Below are positions 27,784-36,747 of a stretch of DNA of 64,000 nt, piece by piece. The notes under the pieces are model-generated. The model had not been told where the DNA came from, ran no database searches, and saw only the letters and a program-made list of their open reading frames with translations. The position numbers were made by a program, and so were the translations under genes. The first letter of the stretch is position 1; every line of letters starts with the position of its first letter. Origin of the DNA: Spirochaetaceae bacterium (GTDB lineage: Bacteria; Spirochaetota; Spirochaetia; DSM-27196; PWMO01); assembly GCA_007693945.1 (NCBI GenBank), contig RECP01000074.1:16602-80601 (forward strand). The letters are read 5' to 3'.

Positions 27784-28525
27784 CAGCCACCATGACGCCA
27801 TTATCACCGTATCCGGGATATCAAAGACGTTTCCCAACGGCGTCAGGGCGCTTGACGACGTGTCGGTCAGCATTGCGCGTCAAGAGGTGCTGGTTGTCAT
27901 CGGTCCCTCGGGATCGGGGAAGTCAACCTTCTTGCGCTGTCTCAACGGTCTCGAGACCGTGGATCGCGGAACGATCGTTGTCGACGGGATCCCGCTCGAT
28001 CACGATCGCAGCAACCGCCTCGAGATTCGCAAGGAAGTCGGTATGGTGTTTCAGCAGTTCAACCTGTTCCCCCACATGACGGTGGGCGAGAACATCGATC
28101 TGGCGCAGAGGCGCGTGCGGGGAACTTCAGCCGCGGATGCCAGAACCGTGTCGCTGGAACTGTTGGCAAAGGTCGGGCTCGAAGAGCGTGTAGACAGTTA
28201 TCCCGCACGCCTGTCGGGCGGGCAGCAGCAGAGAGTGGCGATAGCGCGCGCTCTGGCATTGCGTCCCAAAGTGATGCTGTTTGACGAGGCAACCAGTGCG
28301 CTCGATCCCGAGATGATTGGGGAAGTGCTGGATGTCATGCGCGCCCTGGCGGCCGAAGGCATGACAATGGTGGTGGTTACGCATGAGATGGGATTTGCGC
28401 GGGAAGTGGGCGACAGGGCCGTGTTCATCGATGAGGGACGCTTTGTCGAGCTGGCGTCGGCGCAGCGGCTGTTTGACGCTCCCAGGGAAGACAGGACGCG
28501 CGCGTTCCTGAGCAAAGTGCTCTGA
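27773..28525 (+). CDS. polar amino-acid ABC transporter ATP-binding protein
   Basis: Cytoplasmic ATPase of the GlnQ/HisP type (250 residues). Walker [11 protein letters not shown] (about 44-53), Q-loop [15 protein letters not shown] signature [15 protein letters not shown], Walker [15 protein letters not shown] and the switch His in [16 protein letters not shown] are all intact. Start ATG overlaps the upstream permease by 11 bp. It would drive import of a polar amino acid such as glutamine or glutamate; specificity cannot be read from the ATPase. Confidence 0.95.
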   Translation: MSISSHHDAIITVSGISKTFPNGVRALDDVSVSIARQEVLVVIGPSGSGKSTFLRCLNGLETVDRGTIVVDGIPLDHDRSNRLEIRKEVGMVFQQFNLFPHMTVGENIDLAQRRVRGTSAADARTVSLELLAKVGLEERVDSYPARLSGGQQQRVAIARALALRPKVMLFDEATSALDPEMIGEVLDVMRALAAEGMTMVVVTHEMGFAREVGDRAVFIDEGRFVELASAQRLFDAPREDRTRAFLSKVL

Positions 28526-28586
28526 ACGGCGCAGGCGAATTGAGTAATGTGTACCGAACGGTGCGTAATGAACGGAGGATTGAGTG

Positions 28587-29444
28587 ATGAATGACAGAAA
28601 GCTGCGAGAGACCGTCGTGCGGTTTGCAACCGGACTGGCGACGGTGGTGATTCTGCTTGCGATCAGCGGATGTGTTCAGTCCAACAACGTCGAACCGGCC
28701 GCCGCCGCCGGCGGCCGGAGTCTGCTGGAGACGATTACCGAGCGCGGTGTGCTTCGGGTTGGCATGTCTACGTTTGTACCCTGGGCTATGCGTGACGCGG
28801 ACGATGAGCTGATCGGTTTCGAGATCGACGTGGCTACGCGACTCGCGCACGACATGGGGGTGGAGATCGAGTTCGTGCCGACACAGTGGTCGGGGATTAT
28901 CCCCGCTTTGCTGACCGGCCGCTTCGATATGATAATCGGCGGTATGGGAATCCGGCCCGAGCGTAACCTGTCGGTCAACTTCTCGGTGCCCTACGACTAC
29001 AGCGGGATGGGGATTGTAGCGCATCGGCGGCTTGCGGAAGGTTATTCCAGTCTCGAGGACTTCAACCGGCCCGACGTAGTAGTAACGGCACGTATCGGGA
29101 CTACCGCGGCGGCTGCGGCCGAGCGCTTCATGCCCGATGCCGAAAAGCGCTTCTTTGACGACGAGTCGCGTGCCGTGCAGGAGTTGCTCAACGGTCGCGC
29201 TCACGCCCTGGTTGCGTCTGCTCCGTTGCCGGCATTCCAGACGATCGAGAATCCCGATACGCTGTTCCTGCCGGTGGACGGCACCTTCACGCGCGAACCG
29301 ATAGGATTTGCCCTGCCCAAGGGAGATGTGGACATACTCAACTTCGTCAACAGCTGGATAACCGTAGTGGAGGCCGAGGGTTGGTTGGCCGACCGCAAGC
29401 ATTACTGGTTCGAGACCCGTGATTGGGCCGTACGCCTCGAGTAG
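28587..29444 (+). CDS. amino-acid-binding lipoprotein of the ABC importer
   Basis: Family 3 solute-binding protein, 285 residues. Signal peptide ends in the lipobox ISGC, so it is membrane-anchored in the periplasm. The mature domain starts LLETITERGVLRVGMSTFVPWAMRDADDELIGFEIDVA and includes PALLTGRFDMIIGGMGIRPERNLSVNFS, the family 3 ligand cleft. The ATG at 28587 and the GTG at 28584 are both within reach of GGAGG (28574-28578). It precedes the second permease with a 26-bp overlap. Ligand is probably a polar amino acid. Confidence 0.93.
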   Translation: MNDRKLRETVVRFATGLATVVILLAISGCVQSNNVEPAAAAGGRSLLETITERGVLRVGMSTFVPWAMRDADDELIGFEIDVATRLAHDMGVEIEFVPTQWSGIIPALLTGRFDMIIGGMGIRPERNLSVNFSVPYDYSGMGIVAHRRLAEGYSSLEDFNRPDVVVTARIGTTAAAAAERFMPDAEKRFFDDESRAVQELLNGRAHALVASAPLPAFQTIENPDTLFLPVDGTFTREPIGFALPKGDVDILNFVNSWITVVEAEGWLADRKHYWFETRDWAVRLE

Positions 29445-30315
29445 GCGCCGGCGCTTCACGCGGCTGGATATCGCGCTGCTGACGCTGCTGGCGTTGGCGG
29501 TAGCGTGGTTCATCCTGCGTCTGTACTCCGGTGAGGCGTACCGCTGGAACTGGCGCGTGATCGGCCGCTATATGGTGCGCTACGATGCCGCAGCCGGCCG
29601 CTGGCGTGCCAACGTCCTGCTGAACGGCTTGCTGACGACCATTCGGCTTTCGCTGTGGTCAGGAATTCTGGCCACGCTGATCGGGTTGGTTATGGGCGTG
29701 GTTGCCACCCGCAAGCGGTTGATCGCGCGTCTGATTACCCGCAGTTACGTGGAGTTCGCACGAAACACTCCGCCGCTGGTGCTGGTGTTCTTGTTCTACT
29801 ACTTTCTCGGTGATCAGATTATCGCCGTATTGGGGCTCGAACAGGCGATAATGTCTCTCGGGCCTGTGCAGCGGCAGATCCTGACCGTTATTGGCGCCCC
29901 TCCGCGTCAGTTTCCGGCGTTTCTGTCGGCGGTCGTGACACTGGCACTCTTCGAGGGCGCGTATCTTACCGAGATTGTGCGCGCCGGAATCGAGTCAGTC
30001 TCCCGTGGTCAGTGGGAGGCTGCTTACGCGCTCGGGTTGTCTCCGCTTGACCGCTACCGCTTCGTCATCCTGCCGCAGGCGTGGCGCGTGGTGCTACCTG
30101 CTACCGTGGGTCAATTCATCTCGATCATCAAGGACTCGGCAATTGTTGCCGTGATTTCGATCCCGGAGCTGACTTTCCAGGGACTCGAGGTGATGGCTGC
30201 GACCTACCGCACGTTCGAGATATGGATCACAATCGCACTGCTCTATTTTGTACTCAGTTCATCCTGCTCGTGGATTGCACATGCGCTCGAACGCAGGATG
30301 GCCATCAATCGCTGA
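29419..30315 (+). CDS. polar amino-acid ABC transporter permease 2
   Basis: Second HisM/GlnP-type permease (298 residues), about 23 residues longer than its partner because of an inserted segment before the EAA loop (GPVQRQILTVIGAPPRQFPA), a feature of AapM-like subunits. EAA signature: GQWEAAYALGLSPLDRYRF...LPQAWR. It begins with GTG inside the binding-protein gene (26-bp overlap), without a strong ribosome-binding site; no better in-frame start lies nearby. Permease, ATPase, binding protein, permease is therefore the gene order. Confidence 0.92.
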   Translation: MIGPYASSRRRRFTRLDIALLTLLALAVAWFILRLYSGEAYRWNWRVIGRYMVRYDAAAGRWRANVLLNGLLTTIRLSLWSGILATLIGLVMGVVATRKRLIARLITRSYVEFARNTPPLVLVFLFYYFLGDQIIAVLGLEQAIMSLGPVQRQILTVIGAPPRQFPAFLSAVVTLALFEGAYLTEIVRAGIESVSRGQWEAAYALGLSPLDRYRFVILPQAWRVVLPATVGQFISIIKDSAIVAVISIPELTFQGLEVMAATYRTFEIWITIALLYFVLSSSCSWIAHALERRMAINR

Positions 30316-30350
30316 TTGCATGATTGACACACCCGGTATAGGATACGGGT

Positions 30351-31550
30351 ATGAAAGTACTGGTTGCCGACGCTTTTGCGGATCAAGCCGTCGATGAGCT
30401 CAGGAGTCTGGGTCTTGAGGTCGACTACCAGCCTGGGCTTGGTGCGGGCGACTTGCCCGCGGCGCTGGGCACGGCGTCCGTGCTGATAGTGCGCTCGACC
30501 AGAGTCAGCGCTGAGGCTATCGATGCGGCATCCGAGCTCAGTTTGATTGTTCGTGCCGGAGCAGGTGTGAACACAATCGACATCGTAGCCGCCAACCGGC
30601 GCGGCATATTTGTCGCCAACTGCCCGGGCAGGAACTCCGTGGCCGTCGCGGAGCTCACGCTGGGGCTGATGCTGGCTCTGGATCGCCGGATTGCGGACAA
30701 CGTGCTTGATTTTCGTAGCGGCGCATGGAACAAGGCGCGCTACTCCAAAGCAAAAGGTATTGCCGGCTTGACGTTTGGAATCGTCGGTTTTGGTCAGATC
30801 GGTAAAGAAGTCGCCACAAGAGCAACAGCGTTCGACATGCGCGTGCTGGCCTGGTCACGTTCGCTGACGCTGGAGGTCGCGGAAGGTTACGGAGTGGGCT
30901 ACTGCAGCACGATCGAAGAGCTTATCGGCGCCAGTGACGTTGTCTCGCTGCACGCTGCGCTGACTGACGAGACGCGCGGTCTGATCAGCGCCGAGCGGAT
31001 CGCATTGATGAAACCGGGATCGGTGCTGCTGAACACCTCGCGGGCGGAACTGGTTGACGAGCAGGCGCTTGTGGCTGCGCTGGAGTCGGGTGCCATTCGA
31101 GCCGGACTGGACGTGATACAGAACGAGCCGGAGGGTAAGAGCGGAACCGTAGAGAGTGCACTGCGAAGTCTTTCCGGAGTCATCGTAACGCATCACATCG
31201 GCGCATCCACCGATCAGGCGCAGAATGCCGTAGCCGAAGAAGCCGTGCGCATCGTGCGCAATTACAGCCAGACCGGCCACGTTCCCAACTGGGTCAATCG
31301 CAGCAGCGATACCGCGGCAAACTGGCAGCTGGCGGTGCGGCACTACGATAAACCGGGGGTTCTAGCCAACGTGCTGACGGAGCTGAAACGACAGAATATC
31401 AACGCTGAAGAACTGGAGAACGTCATCTTTGAAGGGAATCAGACGGCATGCTGCACAATCAAGCTTGATGACCGGCCGAGCGACGCCACTTTGGCTCGTA
31501 TCAGGTCCCGCGGTGAAGAAGTGATCAGTGTAACGCTGTTTTCCGGATAG
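30351..31550 (+). CDS. serA: D-3-phosphoglycerate dehydrogenase
   Basis: Oxidises 3-phosphoglycerate to 3-phosphohydroxypyruvate, the first step of serine synthesis. The 399-residue protein has the D-2-hydroxyacid dehydrogenase fold: RAGAGVNTIDI, Rossmann GIVGFGQIGKEVA (about 143), catalytic Arg in NTSRAELVDEQAL, Glu in NEPEGK, and His in THHIGAST. A C-terminal ACT-type domain (about 325-399, YDKPGVLANVLTELKRQNINAEE) suggests feedback control by serine or a related amino acid. An AGGA ribosome-binding site lies 7 nt before the ATG. Confidence 0.85.
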   Translation: MKVLVADAFADQAVDELRSLGLEVDYQPGLGAGDLPAALGTASVLIVRSTRVSAEAIDAASELSLIVRAGAGVNTIDIVAANRRGIFVANCPGRNSVAVAELTLGLMLALDRRIADNVLDFRSGAWNKARYSKAKGIAGLTFGIVGFGQIGKEVATRATAFDMRVLAWSRSLTLEVAEGYGVGYCSTIEELIGASDVVSLHAALTDETRGLISAERIALMKPGSVLLNTSRAELVDEQALVAALESGAIRAGLDVIQNEPEGKSGTVESALRSLSGVIVTHHIGASTDQAQNAVAEEAVRIVRNYSQTGHVPNWVNRSSDTAANWQLAVRHYDKPGVLANVLTELKRQNINAEELENVIFEGNQTACCTIKLDDRPSDATLARIRSRGEEVISVTLFSG

Positions 31551-31574
31551 CGCTGGAATCGCCGGAGCGAAGCA

Positions 31575-32705
31575 GTGGCTCGACCGCACCTTGAAGCACA
31601 GATGATTTCCGAGCTCGAGATCATCTTCAATTCGACACACGACGGAATCATCGCGGTCGACAAAGACGCACGCATCACGCTGTTTAACCGGTCGGCGGAG
31701 GAACTCACCCAACAGCGCGCTCAGGATGCTGTGGGCCGCGATATCCGCGAGGTTATTCCGTCAACTCGACTGCTTGAGCTCGCCGGGGAGATTACCAATC
31801 TGCGCGAGATGCGGATCATGTGGGAGGCGATCTTCAACTCCACACAGGATGCGATTTCGGTCGTTGATGAGCGCGGGATCCAGGTCTCGGTCAACCCGAC
31901 CTACACGAGAGTTACCGGGTTCCCGGGGGACGGAGTGATCGGCCAGGCGTGTACCGTCGACGCCGCTCCGATCATCGTGAAGGGAGAAATCAGGGGCAGC
32001 GTGGCTGCCATCAAGGATCTGACCGAGATCAGGCGTCTGACCAGCGAACTGCGCAAAGCGCAGCAGATCATCCGCAAACTGGAAGCGCGTTACAATTTCG
32101 ATGACCTGGTGGGCAATCAACCCGGTTTCGTGCACGCTGTTGACAAAGCGCGAGTAGCCGCAGCCTCTCCGGCGACGGTGCTGCTGTACGGCGAAAGCGG
32201 TACCGGAAAGGAGCTGTTTGCGCACGCTATTCACAACGCCAGCGACCGCAGCGACAGGAACTTCGTGCGGGTCAACTGTGCCTCGCTCAGCGAAGGAGTG
32301 CTCGAGAGCGAGCTCTTCGGCTACGAGGACGGCGCATTTACCGGAGCGCAAAGGGGCGGTCGCAGCGGTCTTTTCGAAGAGGCTGACGGCGGCACGGTCA
32401 ACAAGCGGATCAACGGGCGCGCTGTTCAGCGTGTATCGACGGCCGCGCTGCAGCGTTTGGTGCGCTATCGCTGGCCGGGAAACATCCGCGAGCTGGAGAA
32501 CGTGTTGCACCGGGCTATCATTAATCTGAGCATGTACGAAAGCGTGATTGCCGACGTTCATCTGCCCGAACTGGCGCCGGAATGCGACCGCGCCGGACCT
32601 GCGGACTGCATGGAGATGAACGAGCAGAACATCGGTCCATTACGCGAGGTGCTGGCCGAAGCCGAGAAGCAGCAGCGCCTGACGCGCAATTCTCTGCACG
32701 AATAG
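31575..32705 (+). pseudogene. BkdR-like sigma-54 activator with internal deletions, probably non-functional
   Basis: Open frame of 376 residues that reads as a collapsed PAS-PAS-AAA+-Fis regulator; relatives are about 570-690 residues. PAS-like sequence ([39 protein letters not shown]) is followed by the linker [18 protein letters not shown] and the AAA+ start: Walker A GESGTGKE and the sigma-54 contact loop GAFTGAQ. Then EEADGGT passes straight to [21 protein letters not shown] and [13 protein letters not shown]. The Walker B (LFLDEIG), sensor I and arginine-finger blocks are missing. Two more probable gaps lie after TRLLE (about 31780) and after TVD (about 31960). The frame ends LTRNSLHE without a recognisable Fis helix-turn-helix. 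Sits just upstream of a sigma-54 promoter. A functional ATPase-less variant cannot be excluded. Confidence 0.65.
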
Positions 32706-32723
32706 CCGGTTATCTGCAGGAAA

Positions 32724-32759
32724 TTGCGCGCAAGAATCTGCGCGCCGTCTTCAGGCGCG
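32724..32759. promoter_or_regulatory. palindromes upstream of the sigma-54 promoter
   Basis: Perfect 10-bp palindrome TTGCGCGCAA (32724-32733) and an inverted repeat CGCGCC / GGCGCG (32741-32746 and 32754-32759), 90-125 bp upstream of the -24/-12 element. This is the distance expected of an enhancer-like binding site for a sigma-54 activator. The stretch may alternatively be a remnant of the activator's lost C-terminal coding sequence. Confidence 0.3.
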
Positions 32760-32847
32760 TGGTCAAGCGAGCGGGCTTTGCTGCCAGGGTTGGGCGGAAT
32801 GTGCTGCTTTGAAACAAATGAGCGATCACTGAAAGTGGTGGCTGATA

Positions 32848-32862
32848 TGGCACGGGCATTGC
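32848..32862 (+). promoter_or_regulatory. sigma-54 (RpoN) promoter of the buk operon
   Basis: TGGCACG (32848-32854), 4 nt, TTGC (32859-32862), an essentially perfect match to the -24/-12 consensus TGGCACG-N4-TTGC. The GG and GC dinucleotides are 12 bp apart as required. A start near 32874 gives a leader of about 30 nt with GAGAGGAG before the buk ATG at 32905. Confidence 0.8.
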
Positions 32863-32904
32863 GGGTATCTTTTCCGGACGTGCAGCAACGAGAGGAGCAT
32901 CTGC

Positions 32905-34002
32905 ATGGCAAAGAAGTATCGCATACTGGCCGTTAATCCCGGCTCCACATCCACCAAGATCGCGGTGTTCGACGACGATCTGCAGCGGTTCGAGTGCGTC
33001 ATCCGCCACGATAGCGGGCAGCTGGCACCGTTTGCCACCATTGGAGAGCAGTACGAGTTCCGCAAGTCGGTGATTCTCGATCAGCTGGTTAAAAACGGCT
33101 TTGAGGCTGCAAGCCTGCATGCGGTGGTCGGTCGCGGTGGGCTGATCCACCCGGTCGACGGCGGAACGTATGCGGTAAACGATCTGATGCTGACCGACCT
33201 CAAACGCGGCGTGCTCGGGGAGCATGCATCCAATCTCGGCGGTCTGATAGCGCGTGAGATTGCCGATGAGCGCGGTTGTCCGGCCTTCATAGTTGATCCG
33301 GTGGTTGTTGATGAACTGGAACCCGTCGCCCGATACTCGGGGGTACCTGAGATCGAGCGCAGCAGTATCTTTCACGCGCTCAATCAGAAGGCAGTGGCGC
33401 GGCGCGCTGCTCAGGCGCGCGGCGGAGCATACCAGGACTATCGCTTTATTGTTGTGCATATGGGCGGCGGAATTACGGTTGGCGTTCACCGCAACGGCCG
33501 TGTTGTGGACGTCAATGACGGTCTCAACGGCGAGGGCCCGTTTACACCGGAACGCAGCGGGGGTCTGCCGGCTCTCAAGATTGTCACGCTCTGCTTCTCG
33601 GGTAGTGTTGTCGAGAATGAACTCGCGCGACGTATCAAGGGCAGCGGCGGCCTGGTAGCCTACCTTGGCACAAACGACGCTCGTGAAGTGAACCGGCGGA
33701 TCGAGGCCGGTGACAGCCAGGCGCTGGCGGTTTATGAGGCCATGGCGTATCAGGTTGCCAAGGAGATCGGAGCCATGGCGGTAGTGCTCGAGGGAAGAAT
33801 CGATGCCATACTGCTGACCGGAGGACTGGCACATGATCGACGATTCTGCGGCTGGATAGAACAGCGCGCAGGTTTTCTGGCACCGGTCGAGGTCTATCCC
33901 GGTGAAGATGAGATGCGTGCGCTGGCCGGCGGCGCCTTGCGGGTACTCGAGGGACGTGAATCGGTGCGAGAGTATCGCGGCGCAGCGGGAGGATTGCGGT
34001 GA
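32905..34002 (+). CDS. buk: butyrate kinase / branched-chain fatty acid kinase
   Basis: Acetokinase-family enzyme that makes ATP from acyl phosphate, releasing butyrate, isobutyrate or isovalerate. The 365-residue protein shows ILAVNPGSTSTKIAVF at the N-terminus, VVGRGGLIHPVDGGTY, IVDPVVVDELEPVARYSG, SIFHALNQKAVARR, HMGGGITVGVHRNGRVVDVNDGLNGEGPF and the C-terminal ILLTGGLAH, all typical of Buk rather than AckA. First gene after the sigma-54 promoter and overlapping the P-loop gene (GTGA). With the oxidoreductase and ptb downstream, it completes substrate-level phosphorylation from branched-chain 2-oxoacids. Confidence 0.94.
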   Translation: MAKKYRILAVNPGSTSTKIAVFDDDLQRFECVIRHDSGQLAPFATIGEQYEFRKSVILDQLVKNGFEAASLHAVVGRGGLIHPVDGGTYAVNDLMLTDLKRGVLGEHASNLGGLIAREIADERGCPAFIVDPVVVDELEPVARYSGVPEIERSSIFHALNQKAVARRAAQARGGAYQDYRFIVVHMGGGITVGVHRNGRVVDVNDGLNGEGPFTPERSGGLPALKIVTLCFSGSVVENELARRIKGSGGLVAYLGTNDAREVNRRIEAGDSQALAVYEAMAYQVAKEIGAMAVVLEGRIDAILLTGGLAHDRRFCGWIEQRAGFLAPVEVYPGEDEMRALAGGALRVLEGRESVREYRGAAGGLR

Positions 34003-34685
34003 ACGTCGACCAGCCGCGCATTACCGTGCTCACCGGTCACTACGGCAGCGGCAAGAGCGAACTCTCCATTCAGCTTGCGCTCAGACTGGCTGAGCACCAC
34101 AGCCCGGTGGCATTAGCCGACGTGGATGTAGTCAACCCCTATTTTCGCTCGCGAGAGCGCCGCGCATTGCTGGAACGCCACGGAGTGCGCGTGATCGCCA
34201 GCAATGTGGGGTTTGATCGCGGAGTTGATCTGCCGGCTGTTTCGGCCGAGATCTACGCTCCGCTGCGCGACGGCAGGACCCGTACGGTGATTGATTCCGG
34301 AGGGGACCCCGTCGGAGCGCGCGTGCTGGCGAGCTTTCGACGTATGTTTGATCCTCGTGAGACCGACGTTTTGTGTGTTGTGAACGTCGCGCGTCCGCAG
34401 ACCGCGACTGCGCACGCGGTTATCGATCAGATCGATGCCATCCAGCACGCATCGGGGCTGACCATCACGGGGCTGATCAACAACACCCATCTGCTCGAAC
34501 AGACTGAACGAGCGCATGTTGAAGCCGGAAATGACGTCTGCTGCGTCGTGTCCGAGCGTACGGGGCTGCCGATACGATACGTCGGCGTGACCCAACACCT
34601 GTGGCACACATTGCCCGCCGGCGTTTCCGGCGAACCGATTCCAATTGCGATGCATCTGCGCGAAGCGTGGATGAACAGTACATAG
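33999..34685 (+). CDS. P-loop NTPase associated with the 2-oxoacid oxidoreductase cluster
   Basis: A 228-residue soluble ATPase-like protein of the SIMIBI/MinD-like type: Walker A LTGHYGSGKSE (about 11-21), ALADVDVVNPYFRSRE in place of the switch I strand, TVIDSGGDPVGAR as a Walker B-like segment, and VVNVARP. I do not know its biochemical role; genes of this type are found beside 2-oxoacid:ferredoxin oxidoreductases and may assist Fe-S assembly or gating. It starts with GTG overlapping the buk stop and ends 9 bp before the ferredoxin subunit. Confidence 0.75.
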   Translation: MNVDQPRITVLTGHYGSGKSELSIQLALRLAEHHSPVALADVDVVNPYFRSRERRALLERHGVRVIASNVGFDRGVDLPAVSAEIYAPLRDGRTRTVIDSGGDPVGARVLASFRRMFDPRETDVLCVVNVARPQTATAHAVIDQIDAIQHASGLTITGLINNTHLLEQTERAHVEAGNDVCCVVSERTGLPIRYVGVTQHLWHTLPAGVSGEPIPIAMHLREAWMNST

Positions 34686-34694
34686 GAGAGCGAT

Positions 34695-34919
34695 ATGGCA
34701 CGAGCAAGAGGTACCGTTTCCTTCGAAACCGACCGCTGCAAAGGGTGCGAACTGTGCACCGCGGTGTGTCCGGTTGACATCGTGGTGATTGACCGCAAGA
34801 GCATAAACCGCAAGGGCTACAACCCGGCTACCGTGACCGACATGCAGAAGTGCATCGCGTGCGCAAACTGTGCCATGGTCTGTCCCGATCTGGTCATCCG
34901 TGTCGAGCGGGTTGCGTAG
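34695..34919 (+). CDS. 2-oxoacid:ferredoxin oxidoreductase delta subunit (2[4Fe-4S] ferredoxin)
   Basis: A 74-residue ferredoxin-like subunit with two classical clusters: CKGCELCTAVCP (about 15-26) and CIACANCAMVCP (about 53-64). It should relay electrons from the thiamine-diphosphate subunit to free ferredoxin. Placement directly before the alpha, beta and gamma subunits marks it as KorD/VorD rather than a stand-alone ferredoxin. GGAGAGCGAT provides the ribosome-binding site. Confidence 0.92.
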   Translation: MARARGTVSFETDRCKGCELCTAVCPVDIVVIDRKSINRKGYNPATVTDMQKCIACANCAMVCPDLVIRVERVA

Positions 34920-34927
34920 GGGGCATT

Positions 34928-35989
34928 ATGGACAAGGTGTTGATGAAAGGCAACGAAGCCATTGCGCAGGCTGCCATCCACGGAGGCTGCCGCTACTTCT
35001 TCGGTTATCCGATAACGCCTCAGAACGAGATACCCGAATACATGGCTCGCGAAATGCCCAAGGCGGGGGGCGTGTTTCTGCAGGCCGAGAGTGAAGTCGC
35101 CGCGATCAACATGGTCTACGGCGCCGCCGGGGCGGGAGCGCGGGTCATGACTTCTTCGTCCTCGCCCGGTATCGCGCTCAAGCAGGAGGGGTTCAGCTAC
35201 ATCGTGGGTAGTGAGGTGCCCTGCGTAATTGTCAATATCATGCGCGGTGGGCCCGGACTAGGGGGCATCCAGCCGTCTCAGGCGGACTACTATCAGGCCA
35301 CGCGCGGCGGGGGCAACGGCGACTACAACATGATCGTCTTTGCCCCGGCCAATATCCAGGAAGCCGCCGATCTGACCGCTGAAGCGTTCGAGATCGCCGA
35401 CTACTACCGCAATCCGGTCATGATCCTCGGTGACGGCATGATCGGGCAGATGATGGAGCCGGTGCTCTTTCGCGAGACACCCAAACGCGCCATAGAACCG
35501 AAGACCTGGGCGACAACCGGAACCGGCGGCACGCGAGAACCCAATATCATCACCTCGCTGCATCTCGATCCGGCCGATCTGGAAAAGCATAATCTGCATC
35601 TGCAGCAGAAGTACGCGCGCATGCGCCGGAACGAAACGCGCTACGAGTACTTCGAAATCGAGGACGCCGAGTTTGTGTTTGTTTCGTACGGAACCGCATC
35701 ACGCATTGTGCGCAACGCAATCATCGAGCTACGCCAGAGCGGTATAAGGGCCGGCATGATACGGCCAATCACCGTGTGGCCGTTTCCGCAGACCGCATTT
35801 GACCAGCTTGGCACGCAGGTTCGTGCGGTGATGGCGGTCGAGCTCAGCTGCGGCCAGATGGTTGACGATGTGCATATAGCGGTCAGGGGGCGCTGGCCGG
35901 TCGGGTTTCACGGCCGGTCGGGCGGGATGATCCCGACCCAACGCGAGATTGTTGAAGCATGCACCGCACTGCTCGAGGAGGTGACGTGA
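34928..35989 (+). CDS. 2-oxoacid:ferredoxin oxidoreductase alpha subunit (VorB/KorA-like)
   Basis: Substrate-binding and pyrimidine-domain subunit of an enzyme that decarboxylates a 2-oxoacid to acyl-CoA while reducing ferredoxin. The 353-residue product has [63 protein letters not shown] and [29 protein letters not shown]. The family alternatives are 2-oxoisovalerate and 2-oxoglutarate oxidoreductases; the buk/ptb neighbours favour the branched-chain type. The start is ATG 34928, since the frame upstream overlaps the ferredoxin gene. Confidence 0.9.
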   Translation: MDKVLMKGNEAIAQAAIHGGCRYFFGYPITPQNEIPEYMAREMPKAGGVFLQAESEVAAINMVYGAAGAGARVMTSSSSPGIALKQEGFSYIVGSEVPCVIVNIMRGGPGLGGIQPSQADYYQATRGGGNGDYNMIVFAPANIQEAADLTAEAFEIADYYRNPVMILGDGMIGQMMEPVLFRETPKRAIEPKTWATTGTGGTREPNIITSLHLDPADLEKHNLHLQQKYARMRRNETRYEYFEIEDAEFVFVSYGTASRIVRNAIIELRQSGIRAGMIRPITVWPFPQTAFDQLGTQVRAVMAVELSCGQMVDDVHIAVRGRWPVGFHGRSGGMIPTQREIVEACTALLEEVT

Positions 35990-36747
35990 TGCCCGTGGTG
36001 TTCCAGCCGACCAAAGGACTTACCGGTGTCGAGTTCCATTACTGTCCCGGATGCACCCACGGCGTCATCCACCGCCTGGTGGGCGAGGTTCTGGAAGAGA
36101 TGGATGTGCTCGGAAACGCAATTGGGGTTGCCCCGGTTGGATGCGCGGTACTGGCCTACAAGTATTTCAACTGCGACATGCACGAGGCCGCCCACGGACG
36201 TGCTCCGGCAATGGCTACCGGCGTCAAGCGAGTTCTGCCCGACAGAGTAGTGTTTACCTATCAGGGCGACGGTGATCTGGCATCGATCGGTACCGCCGAA
36301 ATCGTACACGCGGCCGGCCGCGGCGAGAACATTACCGTCATTTTTGTGAATAACGCAATCTACGGTATGACCGGTGGTCAGATGGCGCCAACCACGATGG
36401 TCGGACAGCGAGCCACAACCTGTCCGCTGGGTCGTGATCCCCGTCAGGTGGGTTACCCGTTGCGCATGTCGGAGCTCCTTGCGACCATCGAAGGTGCGGC
36501 GTTCGTAGAGCGCGTTTCCGTGCACAACCCCGCCAATATCCGAAAAGCCAAGAAGGCTATTCGAAACGCGTTCGAGTGCCAACGACAACGATCCGGGTTC
36601 TCTCTGGTCGAGGTGCTTTCCAACTGCCCAACAAATTGGGGCATGTCACCACTGGAGTCGCTCCAATGGATCAAGGAACACATGATTCCATACTATCCGC
36701 TGGGTAATCTCTGCCGACCGGCAACGGAGGGGCACGACGATGCTTGA
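35989..36747 (+). CDS. 2-oxoacid:ferredoxin oxidoreductase beta subunit (thiamine diphosphate-binding)
   Basis: Binds thiamine diphosphate and a proximal Fe-S cluster. The 252-residue protein begins with a conserved [20 protein letters not shown] block, then [27 protein letters not shown], and the TPP motif [13 protein letters not shown]...[20 protein letters not shown]. The ATG at 35989 shares a base with the alpha-subunit stop (TGATG), behind GAGGAGGTG, so the two are tightly coupled. Confidence 0.93.
   Translation: MPVVFQPTKGLTGVEFHYCPGCTHGVIHRLVGEVLEEMDVLGNAIGVAPVGCAVLAYKYFNCDMHEAAHGRAPAMATGVKRVLPDRVVFTYQGDGDLASIGTAEIVHAAGRGENITVIFVNNAIYGMTGGQMAPTTMVGQRATTCPLGRDPRQVGYPLRMSELLATIEGAAFVERVSVHNPANIRKAKKAIRNAFECQRQRSGFSLVEVLSNCPTNWGMSPLESLQWIKEHMIPYYPLGNLCRPATEGHDDA

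Noticed and set aside
32706..32820. Search for the missing helix-turn-helix of the sigma-54 activator downstream of its stop
   Set aside because: I read all three frames (for example a stretch [19 protein letters not shown]); none gives a recognisable Fis-type motif, so a simple frameshift does not restore the gene.
34695..34919. The small ferredoxin gene as a stand-in for the missing RnfB
   Set aside because: It is embedded in the oxidoreductase operon and lacks the RnfB N-terminal membrane helix and the CxxC...C cluster domain.
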